Shown: piece by piece, positions 23,229 through 35,686 of the stretch
How the letters are laid out: the number at the start of each line of letters is the position of its first letter
Position numbering within the stretch: the first letter of the stretch is position 1
From: Quercus robur
Lineage: Eukaryota; Streptophyta; Magnoliopsida; Fagales; Fagaceae
DNA: 64,000 nt
NCBI RefSeq assembly: GCF_932294415.1
Contig: NC_065535.1
Coordinates: 7,305,501-7,369,500 of the forward strand
Reading direction: 5' to 3'
Program-made: the position numbers and the translations under genes
Notes under the pieces: model-generated
The model's input: the letters and a program-made list of their open reading frames with translations, nothing else
What the model was told of the DNA's origin: nothing
Database searches by the model: none

Positions 23229-24330
23229 TTCATTATGTTTGGTTATTCAGACATAAATAGATTTGAATTTTGTCAATCTCATCCTCCAAAGAGAAATTCT
23301 GTCATAAGAAATCGAAATTTCTATACACCATAAAATGTCAAAATTTGGGCTTCACATTTTATGCATGAAAAAATCATTAATGCGATTGTGTTGTTTTTAA
23401 ATTAAATTAAGTTAACACTACCATACAATATGTTGTATCATAATGTAACACAAATGAAGAAGATAAAGGTTTTTTTTTGAAATCAAGGGCAGAGCAGGGC
23501 AAGGGGTCATAGGAATAATTGCCTCCTAAACTCGATCACCCTCAAAGAAGCTCATTCCCTTCTAAACTACATGCTTGTGTTGCAAGTTTTACCCCATTGA
23601 TAGGAGAAAGTATGTTAAATTACCGATTGTCCTGAAAGATTAAATTATTGAAATATTGTAAATTTAATTATTTAAACACATACTTCTAACAAAGTATCTT
23701 ATGAGTCTGACCTCAGAAGTATCTCTCCCTATCTCTCCTTTATTTTAAATTCCATTTTTTTTATGCCCATTTTGGATTCATTAGTTAATTGTAGGGTAGT
23801 CAAATTCCTTAATAATTGTCTTCTTTAAGTTGCATCTTGAACATTTCAATTTGAACTTATCACATTACATATTTGATTCAAATTATAATGTCATGGAATT
23901 TTCCAATCACAAAATTTCAACATATAATATAATTTTTTTTTTTACAAGCAAGATATATATTCATTGCATTCACATGAATCACATGTTCTTTTGATTTAGG
24001 GCATAGCCCTCCCACTTTTGTCAAAAGAGTAAATTTCGAGGCACAATTTTTTCTGCAACTTGCTAAAATGACAGGTTTTAAATAGTGAAATTAAAAATGA
24101 TATTAGTGATGGGTCCTTATATACGTAATATCTACCACTCAGAACTTGCACTCAAAACTATACATGAAAAGTTTGTGCTCTCTCCTACTCTTTTTAGGGC
24201 CCTCCTTTGCTGTTTTACGGTAATTTATTGGTGCTTATGTTTTCTTTCTTCCCCTAGTGGGTTAATAATTTTGTTTCCTTTCATTAAAAAGGGAAAGAAA
24301 AAAAATTTGTCATATATCTATTTTTTAGAA
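23229..24330. other. Intergenic, no gene seen
   Basis: AT-rich spacer with short homopolymer runs (T run near 23931). No ORF with protein character. Confidence 0.4.
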
Positions 24331-25165
24331 ACAAACACACACTACACACTCAAGAGGGAGAGAAGAAATTGACAGGTATCTAACCAGAGGAAAAACACTT
24401 TGTCATTTAAATATAAGCCACAAAAGTCTATTAGAAAGAAAATGATATATCATGGAATAATATTTATACAGAACAAGAAGATGACTCAGAAAAGTACTAG
24501 AGATTGTTTCAAACAAAAGAAAGAAAAAACAAAAATGGATGCCCACATACAATATGGACTTCATAGGGTTGGTGATTAGTGTAGACCCCCCAATTTCTAT
24601 CATCATTTGTTTCAGAATATATATATATATATATATACATACATATAGTGATTAGTTACTTTGACACGACTTTCACTGAAACCATGCCTGATTGGTAGGG
24701 ACTCTCTACACAACATCCAAAGGTTTAGAAAAAAAAACTCAAAATGAAAAAACAAACACAGACTACACACTCAAGAGGGAGAGAAGAAATTGACAGGTAT
24801 CTAACCAGAGGCAAAACACTTTGTCATTTAAATATAAGCGACAAAAGTCTATTAGAAAGAAAATGATATATCATGGAATAATATTTATACAGAACAAGAA
24901 GATGACTCAGAAAAGTACTAGAGATTGTTTCAAACAGAAGAAAGAAAAAACAAAAATCGATGCCTGCATACAGTATGGATTCTGTAGGGCTGGTGATCAG
25001 TGCAGGCCCCACAATTTCAATCATCATTTGTTTTAGAATATATATATATATATATATATAGTGATTAGTTACTTTGACCCGACTTTCACTGAAACCATGC
25101 CTGATTGGTAGGGACTCTCTGCACAACGTCCAAAAGGTTTAGAAAAAATTCAAAATGAATAAACA
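24331..25165. repeat. Tandem duplication, two units of about 421 bp
   Basis: Unit 1 (24331-24751) and unit 2 (24752-about 25165) align from ACAAACACACACTACAC to GGTTTAGAAAAAA with a small number of substitutions and a different (AT)n length (24618 and 25039). No coding sense. The function is unknown. Confidence 0.9.
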
Positions 25166-25776
25166 AAAATGATTGGATCGTGTTGAAATATTTGATTTTG
25201 AGAGCTTGTAATTTGTGTCCAATTAACAGATTTTCTTAGGGCAATTGTTAATAAACTATATTAGAAATTTTTTGATATAATTGTTATGAAAAATATAAAA
25301 CAACGTTAACAAAATTAATTATTTTCTCATAAAATATTTCTAAACCAATGAACTTAGAACATTCTTTAATGTATCCATAAGTAATTTATCTACTCTTATC
25401 TGTCTCTTGCAGCAGCTGTAGAAAATCACAAACAGGGAAAAAAAAAAAAAAAAATCATATGTAAAGCAAGATTTATGATTGTGATTGACGTTATCATGCT
25501 TGGGACTTAATGCAATCACATTGGGGTCTCTTGCTAGCTGTTTCTTAAAGTAGAAAAAAGATACTAAAATTCTTTTTATTTATTTATTTATGTTTTGATA
25601 ACTGAAATAAAGAAAAGTGGTACATTGAAAAGTAAGAAAAAAATAATAGATCAAATAAATAAATAAAATATTTTACTAAAGTGAAAAAAAAAGTATAGAA
25701 TAATGAATATGATACAAGTGTTTAAAAAAGTGATTGACTAAAATATAAAAAATAAATAAATTTTTATCTTTAAACA

Positions 25777-25816
<40 letters not shown>

Positions 25817-27115
25817 ATGTATGTAGGTATTTTTTTTAGAGAGACTAATTTAATTGCTCTTTATCTTAGAATCCCTTCTATTGTGTTGTCCATAGAAATT
25901 CTTGACGAAAAGATTGTGATTTCTTCTTGCTAGTATATCATTAAACAATCAATTGTGCTTTTCACCGTCTAATAATGGAGAAGAAAATAATGAAAAAAAG
26001 ACAAAAGAAGGAAAAAATGAGGAGATATTTTCTTACCCAATGCAATAAAACCACAAGCATATTGCTCTAAGTAAAACTCTACTAACAATTTTTTTGAAAT
26101 TTACAATACTATTTTGATTAAAACTAAATACGAAGATTTTCAAAAGGTTTTCTTTTCATTATTTATTTTTATTATTAAATATTATAAATTTTGTTTTCAA
26201 TAATGATATAGATTACATGATTTGCCCCATGTAACTTGATTTTTTTTTAATATAAAAAATAACCTATTTTATTTTTTAAATTCAATTACCTTTTCTTAGT
26301 TTATATATGAATTTAAATTTATCTTTGCATCACACTAGTATGATATTAGTATACTATATAATAAAAGTCGTGTTTTACATGACATGATTGAACCAGCTAT
26401 TTGGCTCCACCTTTTACTTTATTATTTTCTCTCCTTAGAATTTACAAGGCTTTATTCTCTCATCTCTTTCTCAAGCAAGCTTTGAAATTAAGAAGGTGTC
26501 AAATACGTTAGAGTTGAAAGAAATGGAAAAATGCCACATATATTTAAATTAATTATCAAAGAATAATACAAAGTATCAGTGAGTCAGTGACCTTCACTTT
26601 ATGGCACTGAGGAGGGACCCCAAACAATGCTAAAAAAAAGCATATCCAAAGGTGTTGAACCAATAGAGTTCATTGCAAACAAGGACAAATAACTAGACTT
26701 TTTCTAATTAACAGTCATGACATAATGCCATCAACTATTGCCCGAACACAATAGCTTATTTGGAGTAAGAATTTGTTGCAACGGGGATGACCCACTATGA
26801 TATCGAACAGCTAATAGAATTAACACATTCAAACACTGTGGAGCGTTGTATATATTATAATTATATATTTCATTCTAGTATAGATAAGACATGGAACTGG
26901 TTTTTTTGGTCTCTTAAGTACACTAAACTGATCATTTCAATAAAAAGTACACTAAACTGACAAAAGTGTACAAAACTCCAAACTAGAGTTAAATACGATA
27001 AGGTTTGTTTAATATTGATTTGGCTATTGCAACCTTAAGTCACCCTGATAGCTTAGCTTAATGGTACCAAAATAAAAGCTAATCCACAAAATGACCTGAA
27101 CAGCTAAAAATTTGT
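25166..27115. other. AT-rich intergenic spacer
   Basis: No gene. Contains an A run (25437-25455) and a compound (AT)n(GT)n microsatellite (about 25779-25817). The sequence near 26350, TATATAATAAAAGTCG, faintly resembles a Helitron 5' end, but no matching 3' end was found. Confidence 0.4.
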
Positions 27116-27126
27116 CTATAAAAGCT
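27116..27126 (+). promoter_or_regulatory. TATA box of P450-2
   Basis: TCTATAAAAGC, about 65 bp before the ATG at 27183. Its position fits a plant core promoter. Confidence 0.55.
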
Positions 27127-27182
27127 TACACATTTCGTTAGAAAGACATCCATGTATAGGACTCCAGCAACCTTAGCCTAAA

Positions 27183-27634
27183 ATGGATTTTCTTTCACCT
27201 TCCCTATATTCTGCCATAGCTGGACTTATTGCTATAATTCTTTTCTCCCACCATCTTCTAAAGAGGTCAAGAGTTGGCTTAGCCAAAACAGTACCTATTA
27301 CACCTGGTGCATGACCTGTAATTGGTCACCTCCCTCTGTTAGGGGGAATCCAACCTCCTCACCTAACTTTGGGAGCCATGGCTGACAAGTACGGATCACA
27401 TTTTACTATCAAGCTTGGATTGCACCCAGCTTGGTGGTGAGCAGTTAGGACATGGCCAAAGAGTTCTTCACCACCAACGACTTGGCCGTGTCATCGCAAC
27501 CCAGTTTAGTAGCCGCAAAACACATGGGCTATAACTATGCCATGTTTAATTTTGCACCCCATGGTCCCTATTGGCATGAATTGCGTAAAATAATCACGTT
27601 AGAGCTACTATCAACTTGTCAGCTTGACCAGTAA
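27183..27634 (+). pseudogene. CYP82-like P450 pseudogene 2, truncated
   Basis: Starts MDFLSPSLYS and matches P450-1 closely through the anchor, [38 protein letters not shown] and [14 protein letters not shown]. Ends at LLSTCQLDQ, where an unrelated LTR fragment begins. TGG to TGA occurs in GA[W]PVIGH and TGG to TAG in VVSS[W]DMAKE, with a 1-base deletion near 27430. Only the first quarter of a P450 (about 150 of 500 residues) remains, so there is no oxygen-binding helix and no heme loop. It is the second of three tandem copies. Confidence 0.9.
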
Positions 27635-27910
27635 ATTTAGAGAGTTTTGGGTACAGAAACTCTAGATCTACAATAGGAGGCACAAGAAGCATTCTTCTCT
27701 CTCTCTCTAAAAAACCACCTTAAAACGTGTTTTAGGGTTTCCTTTAAATACTAGGAGAATTAGATTTGAAACCCTAATCACTTAATAGGCTGATGGGCTT
27801 TAATTAAATTCTACAGAAATGCATCTCGATTGGTCGAACCACAGTCTCAATTGGTCGAACATGACATGTTTCAAATTTCTTGAACCTACAACTTTCTTGT
27901 TTTTGTATTC
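27635..27910 (-). repeat. LTR fragment, E/F-related, minus strand
   Basis: Reversed, this reads TTCGACCAATTGAGACTG, TTCGACCAATCGAGATGC, TTTCTGTAGAATTTAATT, AAACACGTTTTAAGG. The order matches the E/F LTR (paired TCGA motifs, TTTTCTGTAGAATTTTCC, TTTTAAAACG). It truncates P450-2. The matching LTR start TGTTAGATTCTAAAAG lies reversed at about 33785-33800, on the far side of the LINE. Confidence 0.55.
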
Positions 27911-27955
27911 TTTTTTTTTTTTTTTTTTTTTGAGAGTCAAAACTGTGTATTATTA

Positions 27956-30900
27956 TTACATTACTAGAAAATCAGAAATAACAACATGACTAATGTCTGC
28001 TGGAACATGCTCCATCCAGACCAATAAAGGAAAAGAAACAATTGCTCTCTTGGCTAAAGCATGAGCTGCACAATTGCCCTGCCGCCTAGTATGAGATAAA
28101 GAAAAAGTTCGTAGCGAACCCACAATAGACATCGTGTCTTTGATAATCTCACCCATGGATGAATGAGCCCCATCTGTTGTCCTCAAAGCCCTCCAAACCA
28201 CCTCAAAATCACCTTCAAATTCAGAAGCCGTGAATCCCACTTCCACTACAAATCTTGTTGCTCTTCTTGCAGCTAGTGCTTCCAGTACCTCCACAGAACC
28301 CGAGTAAGGAATTTTCTCAGCTAAAGCCGCAATAGCAAGCCCCTTAACGTCTCTAATTATGACCCCTATCCCTGCTTCCTCTGATTCGGCAAAGACCGCG
28401 CCATCATAATTTGTTTTATACGTTCCATCCATTGGGGGTCACCATTTTATACTTCCTTTTTGTTGCTGTACTTTTGTAATCTGGAGTTTTGATTGAAAGT
28501 CCGATAGGTATCCCTTAGCTGCTTCAAATAATTTTCAGTCGGCAAGCCTTTCTCATTCAATCTCAGCTTGTTTCTTTGGTTCCAAATGAACCAAGCCACC
28601 ACCCCAAACAACTCTAAACTATTTGCCCTCTGTCTCACCATGTTAATTAGTTCTTGCATGTCCTGGAGGAATGGATACTCTGTTCGAACCCAGCTGAAAC
28701 AGGGGGCCCAAATGTTGGTTAGTTTCTCGCAACTCCAAATGGCATGAAGTGTTGTTTCCTGGTCCAAGAGACAGGCACTACACTTTGCTTCTTCAAGAAC
28801 TTTTCTTTTCTTCAGATTAACCTTTGTGGGTAGAGCATTGGAATAAACTTTCCAGAGAAAGAATTTGATTTTATTTGGAATGTGGAGCTTCCAAATACTC
28901 TTCCAGAAAGCCGACTGATGTGATGAGTCCGAACTTGATGCAGCACTAGAATTGGCTTCCTGACACAACATCTGGTACCCTGCCCTCACCGTATACTCCC
29001 CATTATGACTATCTGGCCAGATTAAGCGATCTCTCTGATCTGTCCAGCACAATGGTATCGCTTTGATTCGGCTTGCTTCAAAGCTCAAAAATGCTGGTGT
29101 AACATGTTAATGTTCCAAGTGCTCGTGTTTGGGTTTATGAGTGCAGCAACTTGAGCACCTTTTAATCCCGGAGCATGTGGAGAAACAACCTTGGCAAACC
29201 CCTTCCCTGGCAACCAATTATCTTTGTATATATCAATACTCTTCCCATCTCCTATTCTCCACCTCATGCCCATCGAAATCACCTTCCTCGCCTTAAGAAT
29301 ACTCTGCCAAGCATAAGACCCATTGGCTGCTGAAGCTTCAAAAATGGACCCCTTAGGAAAGTATTTCGCTTTGAAGACCCGATAAAACAGCGAGGATTGG
29401 TCCTTCAAAAGTCTCCACACTTGTTTTGCCAACATAGCATTGTTGAATTTTTCCAAGTCCTTAAATCCAAGCCCCCCATCTGATTTGGGCCGGCAAAGAA
29501 CCTCCCACTTTTTCCAATGAATTTTTCACTGCTCACCTTTTTGCCCCCAAAAGAATTTGCGGATTAAAGCCTCAATTTCATGACAAAGACCCACTGGTAA
29601 TTTGAAGCAACTCATTGCAAAAGCAGGAATCGCTTGCACCACGGCTTTGAGTAGGATCTCTTTACTCGCTTGGGACAATAGCTTTTCTTTCCACCTTTGA
29701 AGTTTGCTCCACACTCTCTCTTTAATGTAATTTAGACTTGCTTTCCTCTTCCTTCCCACCACTGCCGGCAAGCCAAGGTACTTTTCCTACTCTTTCACTT
29801 CTGGTAGTTGTAAAAAATCTGAGATTGAGGCTTTTGTGTCTTCACTCACTGCCTTACAAAAAAAGATGGTTATCTTCTCCTGATTTAGCTTTTGACCAGA
29901 TGCTTGTTCATACAAAGACAGGATGTCTTGGATTGCTTGCAAATCTACCATAGATGCTCTACAAAATAAGAGGGTGTCATCTGCAAAAAATAAGTGTGAG
30001 ATTTTTGGTCCCTTTTTGCATAATGAAAAATCCCGTATAGTGTCATTGGAGGTTGCTTGCTGCAACATCCTATTCAAACCTTCTGAACACAACAAAAAAA
30101 GGTATGGAGACAAAGGGTCCCCTTGTCCTAGGCCCCTAGATGGCCTAATATCTCCCTTAGGCTCTCCATTAACCAAAATCGAATAGGATACCGTGGTAAT
30201 ACACTCAAGAACAAGAGACACCCACCTATCACAAAATCCCAATTTCTCCATAATCTTCCCCAAAAAGTTCCACTCCACCCATTCATATGCTTTACTCATA
30301 TCTAACTTCATAGCCATAAAACCCACCTTCTTGGATTTTTGATTTTTCATATGGTGTAAGGACTTGAAAGCAACCAAAATATTATCAGAGATTGCTTTAC
30401 AAGACTGAAAGGCACTTTGAGATTCTGAAATAATACTTGGTAAAATATTCTTAAGTCTATTCGCTAAAACTTTAGAAATAAGCTTGTAAAGAATATTACA
30501 AAGTGCAATTGGGCAATATTCAGTAACTCTTACCGGGCTTTTAACCTTTGGGATGAGGGTAATAAAAGTATGATTTATTGAAGGTGGGATTGAACCTGTG
30601 TTGAGGCAAGTGAGAACAGCTTCAGCCACTTCATCTCTAATGACCGGCCAAAATTGTTGGAAAAACAGTGGAGGCATCCCATCAGGTCCTAGAGATTTCA
30701 GAGGGTCCATTTGTTTTAAGGCAATGTCAACTTCGGCTCTCTCAAAAGGAGCTACCAACACATGGTTCATCTCCTCTGTTACCACCCGTGGAGTAGCTTC
30801 AAGGGCTTCCTCAATCCGATTTGGACCAGATGAAGCAAATAAATTTTGGTAAAAATCCACCAAAATATTTGCTATACCATTCTCATCCACACACCTCTCA

Positions 30901-32040
30901 CCCATATTATTTTCCAATTCTTCAATTCTGTTGCGGCGATACCTGTGAGTGGCTCTACTATGGAAATAATGGGTATTTCTGTCACCTTTATGCAGCCACA
31001 ATGCTCTAGATCTATGTTTCCACATCTTTTCTTCTTTTGATAACAAATCATTGATTTCTCTTTTCAACCTTGTCACTTGGTTTATAGACCTCCCTCTTAT
31101 CGCCTCATCTTCCGCCTTTCTTAACAAATCTTTTTTTTTCCTGCAATGATCTGATAATATTCCAATTACAATTCGACTCCACCATTTTTGTTGTTTTTGA
31201 AATGGCTTATCTTTCGTTCCACTCTTTTCATTGCTTGACCGGGTGCATTGAGAAGCCAAGCCGATTCTACTATATCCCTACATCCCTCTTCCTCCAACCA
31301 CATATGCTCAAAACTCCACGGCTTTTGTCGATGTTTAGGAATACCATTGAGGTAGATAAGAATTGGTTTATGATCAGACGAACCACACTCCAAGTGAATT
31401 AGCTTGATTGCAGGAAATTTATCTAACCATTCCATTGTAGCAACCACCCTATCCAGCCTCTCCCAAATTGTAAACCCATCCGGATGGCCATTACAGCATG
31501 TAAATTTCCCCCCCATAAAGCCAAGGTCCCTGAATCCACATTCATCCAACACATCTCTAAAATCTTCCATCTGTCTAGCTAGTCTTTGCCTCCCTCCAAG
31601 CTTCTCATGACTCTGTGTAATCTCGTTAAAGTCACTTGCACAAAGCCATGGAATTGAATTTCTGCCCCTTAGTCTTCTTAGGGAAGCCCACGATAGGTGG
31701 TGATTATTGGTCTCCGATTCCCATAAAACCCTGTGAATCTCCACTCATCCTCTTTACCCTTGTTCAAAACCCCATCAATGTGGTTAGGGGAAAAGGTACC
31801 TAGAGAAAAATCCACTTCCTTTCTCCAAAAAATTACTATTCCCCCACCTCTCGTATCTCTACACACTTCAATCATACCACCAAAATTCAGTCTGACTCGA
31901 ATATCTTCTAGCCTAGCCTTATCCAGCCATGTTTCGGCTAAGAACACAACTGAGGGATCTTGTGCCCGGATAATATCCCCAAGCTCTTTCTCTGTTGATT
32001 GGTTCCCAATCCCTCGACAGTTCCAATATAAGAGATTCAT
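27956..32040 (-). pseudogene. LINE ORF2: endonuclease, reverse transcriptase, RNase H
   Basis: Starts MNLLYWNCRGIGN, the usual start of a plant L1 AP-type endonuclease. It continues FLAETWLD, CASDFNEI, IWERLDRV and SSDHKPIL (EEP catalytic motif). The RT follows with LGPDGMPPLFFQQFW, SKAYEWVEW, GLGQGDPLSPYLFLL and the catalytic FADDTLLF. Then FWGQKGEQ, the zf-RVT segment IPNKIKFFLWKV and an RNase H-like C-terminus (YDGAVFAESEEAGIG ... ARRQG-type end, 28432-27956). Frameshifts occur near 31720 and 31200, and stops near 29787, 29526 and 29085. It would nick target DNA and reverse-transcribe its own RNA, but is dead here. Confidence 0.88.
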
Positions 32041-32234
32041 TGCTCTTGGCGGGGCTGGCAAGCAGCCTCCACCATTGAAAATTTTTTCTGACTATCATGA
32101 GCAACCAATCTCCTTTTGTTTGGTAAGTCACAATCATCAATCTCCATGAAAGAACATTTAGAAGCACCTGTTGCTTCTGTCTTAGCCCGATCATCACCTT
32201 TTTGAGCGAAACGAGCCACTCGTGTCCAAGTTCT

Positions 32235-33584
32235 TTATTTTACCAGCCCTTCCTTACCCTCACGGCTAGAAACCCCACCCTGCAAATCGGGTTCTCTTTC
32301 TCTATTGGGTTCAGCATACTTTGAAATTAAAGTCTCCACGTGACCAGCACCTGCCTCCAGACCCTTCTCCACATGACTAGCACTTGCTTCTAGACCCCTT
32401 TCCAAACTAACGGGTAGCTTCTTTGATGCATCACTGTTAGGATTTTCCACGTGGACTTCTTTATTTTTTGCCGCCTCTCCCCTTTCACTGTTTTCAGAGA
32501 TATCAACACCATTTAATACGCTATCAATCTCTAGAATCTGATCCTCCAACGGAATACCATTATTTTCATAAAAGTCTCCATGATTTTCGCAATTATTCTC
32601 CCCATTATTCCCGCTATTACTCTCAGTTAACCCTTCTACCGTTTTAGACATTGAAAACTCAAGTGCATTAATTAGTTCCATGATTACCGCTTCAGAATTT
32701 ATTGCTTCTTCCTCTGCCGTTGAGCTGGTCTGGTTGGTCTGATTCCTGCACCCTTTCCTCGCCGGTTTTTGTATCTCAATTGCCAGAATATTGGACTTTT
32801 GACCACACTTCTTCCTAGCCTCATAGAATCCAGGAACTACCACCACAGGTTTCCGCCTCACTTGTGTTGGTGCAGCTCGAATCCATGGTCCATACTCCCT
32901 CTCCCTACTATCCAATGTTCCATCACTTTCAATCCACTTCTCACAGTCCCTATCAGAGTGGTCCAGACATCCGCACTAGTAGCAAATATTAGGAAGTTGT
33001 TCATATTTGAATGACACCCAACATTCTTCGCCATCCTCCAACGCTAACACTCGACCCCGACATAGAGGCAACGAAATATCAATACGCACCAGAACTCTAA
33101 AGAAGCTGCCTCGATCTACCTCAGTATCTTTTGCACTTCTATCCACTACTCCGATTGCTTCGCACAAATCCTCAGCCACGCCCCTGTTCAGTAAGCACAT
33201 TGGAATATGGTGCACCTGGACCCATATTGATACTGAATTAAGCTTTAACGCCTGCATCGAGGTGGAGCTCTCTAGCCGTTGGAGGATTACTAGATGCCTA
33301 TCAAAACTCCAAGGTTCACTCACCAAAATTTTGTTCACTTCTTCTGCATTATCAAACACAAATAGCATGGCATGTTCGCCTGCGTCTCGAACTTTAAAAC
33401 CATTTTTGGCTCGCCACAAAGGGCTGAAAGTTCGCACAATGGGCTCAGTGTTCAACACACGTTTTGTTAAAATTTTTGCCACGAGAGTAAACTCTTGAGT
33501 GGTTCGATCCTTCTTCACCGCCAGTTTTCCTCCTAACCTATCATTGAGGGACAAATTGCGCCAATGTTTCATCAAATTCTCCAT
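32235..33584 (-). pseudogene. LINE ORF1: RNA-binding protein with zinc knuckle
   Basis: Starts MENLMKHWRNLSLND. The N-terminal 180 residues are DUF4283-like (NKILVSEPWSFDRHLVIL, SIWVQVHHIPMCLLN), followed by VSFKYEQLPNICY and a knuckle reading C-G-C-L-D-H-S-D-R-D-C. A TAG at about 32974-32976 stands where most relatives have Trp between the two knuckle cysteines, so the frame is cut there and resumes at 32915. The C-terminal half is acidic and low complexity and ends near 32235. It packages LINE RNA in related elements. Confidence 0.82.
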
Positions 33585-33760
33585 TCTCTCTCAAGTGTTT
33601 CCCAGACCCCAAAAAAATGCAACCCACTAGCCCTACCGGTAAAACTAGTTACCTTAGGGAACCTCACAACCTTACAAGAAGGGACAGACACTTCTACTGC
33701 CTAAGAGACAAAGAGCCAAGGACCCCTCCCTTAGAGATCTATATCTAGACAAAATTGTGT

Positions 33761-35686
33761 TCACGGCTTGCCAATCATTCTAAACTTTTAGAATCTAACA
33801 AATTAGTCACACATAAACATGATAATGCCATGCTTATGTACATACTTATACTTATAAGACCACAAACCTTGTAACTCAATGGTATTGTTTGGTTCTTTAC
33901 TTATGAACTTAGCTTGAATCTATTTGCTTTTTAGACCCCTTGTCACAATATCTTTAACCTCTTATTAAACTAAATTGATTAACAAGATTTTTATTCAAGA
34001 TTAGGTTAAACACAAATAAACATAAAGCGGAAAATATAAAGAACACAAAGAACTGATAACCTAGGAAAACCAAATCGGTAAAAAACTTGGGGAGGATTTG
34101 ACCTAACTATCTTCAAGGTAAAAACAGATCCACTATGAAAGAATTGAAGTTTTACAAAAGGATTTAGACCACTAACATCCTAATGTTACCTCGAGTAGAA
34201 AATTTACTACCACGATTGATGGGAAAGAAAGCTCAAAAAAGGAACGAAAAAAAATAAATAAATCAAGATGGAAAGAAGGTGTCGAGCAATGAACTAAGAA
34301 AACAAAATGGGGTTTGATTTATTGAAGAATCAAGATAGACAGAAAGTCAAAAAGTCTTTTATTTTTTTTAGACCTTTTGCTTTAGTGCAGTCATGGTTTC
34401 TATCCTAATAATGTTGGATTTTAGATAATAATTGTTGGTATTCAATAGTGAATTTTTCTAGAAAATTATCAATTTTAATTTTGAAAGAAAAATACTATTC
34501 ACCTTCTGTGTGTTTGGAAAAATAGAAATTGTTACACTCTAACACTGCTACAAATATATATATTTTTTTTTACTAGGTTAGGGGATTCATTTGAACTCCT
34601 GGGCTAGATGTGGAACTGCCCATGCATAAGATAGAATTATATAAACTTGAGATTAATTTGTTTAAGTATGTAAATAAGTTTATGAGATATTAAATTATTC
34701 TTTTAATATTGATAATAAATATTTTCCATTTTCCAATAAAAAATGCCATTGAATTCTACTAAACAAATATAAGATTTGTGATATAATTTTTAGTCATAAA
34801 TGATAATTATTATAATTTTTGTATCAATGACATACTAGGTTCCATTGAAAAATGTTTTTAACATATAAAACAATTAATTATTTTGACATCTTTTTATATT
34901 TTTTATAAAAGTGGTGTCAAAATTTTTTCTAAAATAGTTTATTAACAATTTCTCTAAGGGCACCTATTAACATGACCCATATGATAAGCCAAAAACGAAT
35001 TGATCCCTTGTGATAAATTAACCAATTAATTTAGCCAAATGAATTAATTAAGTTAATTAACATGCAAACGCGTGGTAACACAAACAAATCACCAATAAAC
35101 TAAGTATGCAGTGGAAAATAAATTTGACATGGTGATTTGTTTACAAATGAGGAAAACCAATACGGCAAAAACCCCACCGGGTGATTTTAAGGTCACCACT
35201 CCCGAAATTCCACTGTTATCACAACAAGCGATTACAAGTAAATGAATCCTAGTACTTTATTCCAACCTATAGTTGAACCTTTATTCCAACACCCAATTGG
35301 ACTTGTTCTGTAGTGACAATTTCTCCTTTCGATCCACGGCTCCCAATACGTGACTAACCAGTTGTGCGGATCCCAGTACGTGACTTCAATCACCAACTAG
35401 AGAAGATTGTTGGGTGCAAAGTTCTTCTGTTCATCGCAACGATGAAGATCAAGAAGATGCTTGGTCACAAAATCCTATGGTGTACAAACACAGCAACTTC
35501 TTCACAAGAATGATGAACTAGGGCAAAACTGTGTCTCCAGTCACAAATTACTTGAACAAACTTTGCTCAACACTTGTGCAACTTGTGTCACCTTTGACGG
35601 CCCTTAAAATAATCCTTTCATATGTCTAGGGTTGTGAGAAAAGAGGGCCCAAACACATAATCACGGATTAGAGTCAAAACAGAACT
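33761..35686 (-). repeat. Patchwork of LTR fragments, minus strand
   Basis: 33785-33800 reversed is TGTTAGATTCTAAAAG, like the E/F LTR start. 33945-34240 reversed resembles the E/F LTR end (GGGGTCTAAAAA, CCTAGGTTATCAG, AGGTCAAATCCTCCCCA). 35100-35680 resembles solo LTR G (CCCAATACGTGACTAACCA, TCACCAACTAGA, TTGGGTGCAAAGTTCTTC). 34240-35100 is AT-rich with no recognisable feature. Element D is inserted at its right end. Confidence 0.55.

Larger units (their letters stand above)
27911..33760 (-). mobile_element. L1-type LINE, decayed, inserted in an LTR
   Basis: Non-LTR retrotransposon on the minus strand: ORF1 (33584-32235), ORF2 with endonuclease, RT, zf-RVT and a C-terminal RNase H, then a poly(A) tail visible as the T run at 27911-27931. 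The plant L1 order is complete, but both ORFs have stops and frameshifts. The 5' edge is somewhere between 33700 and 33775. I could not find a convincing target duplication. Confidence 0.85.

Noticed and set aside
24331..25165. CRISPR-like or satellite repeat
   Set aside because: Only two long units, eukaryotic context, no spacers.
26345..26400. Helitron 5' end (TATATAATAAAAG)
   Set aside because: No CTRR-type 3' end with a hairpin and no helicase fragment found nearby; AT-rich chance match is likely.
27885..33775. LINE target duplication GAACACAA / GAATACAA
   Set aside because: Imperfect and short; I could not fix the 5' edge of the LINE, so no duplication is claimed.
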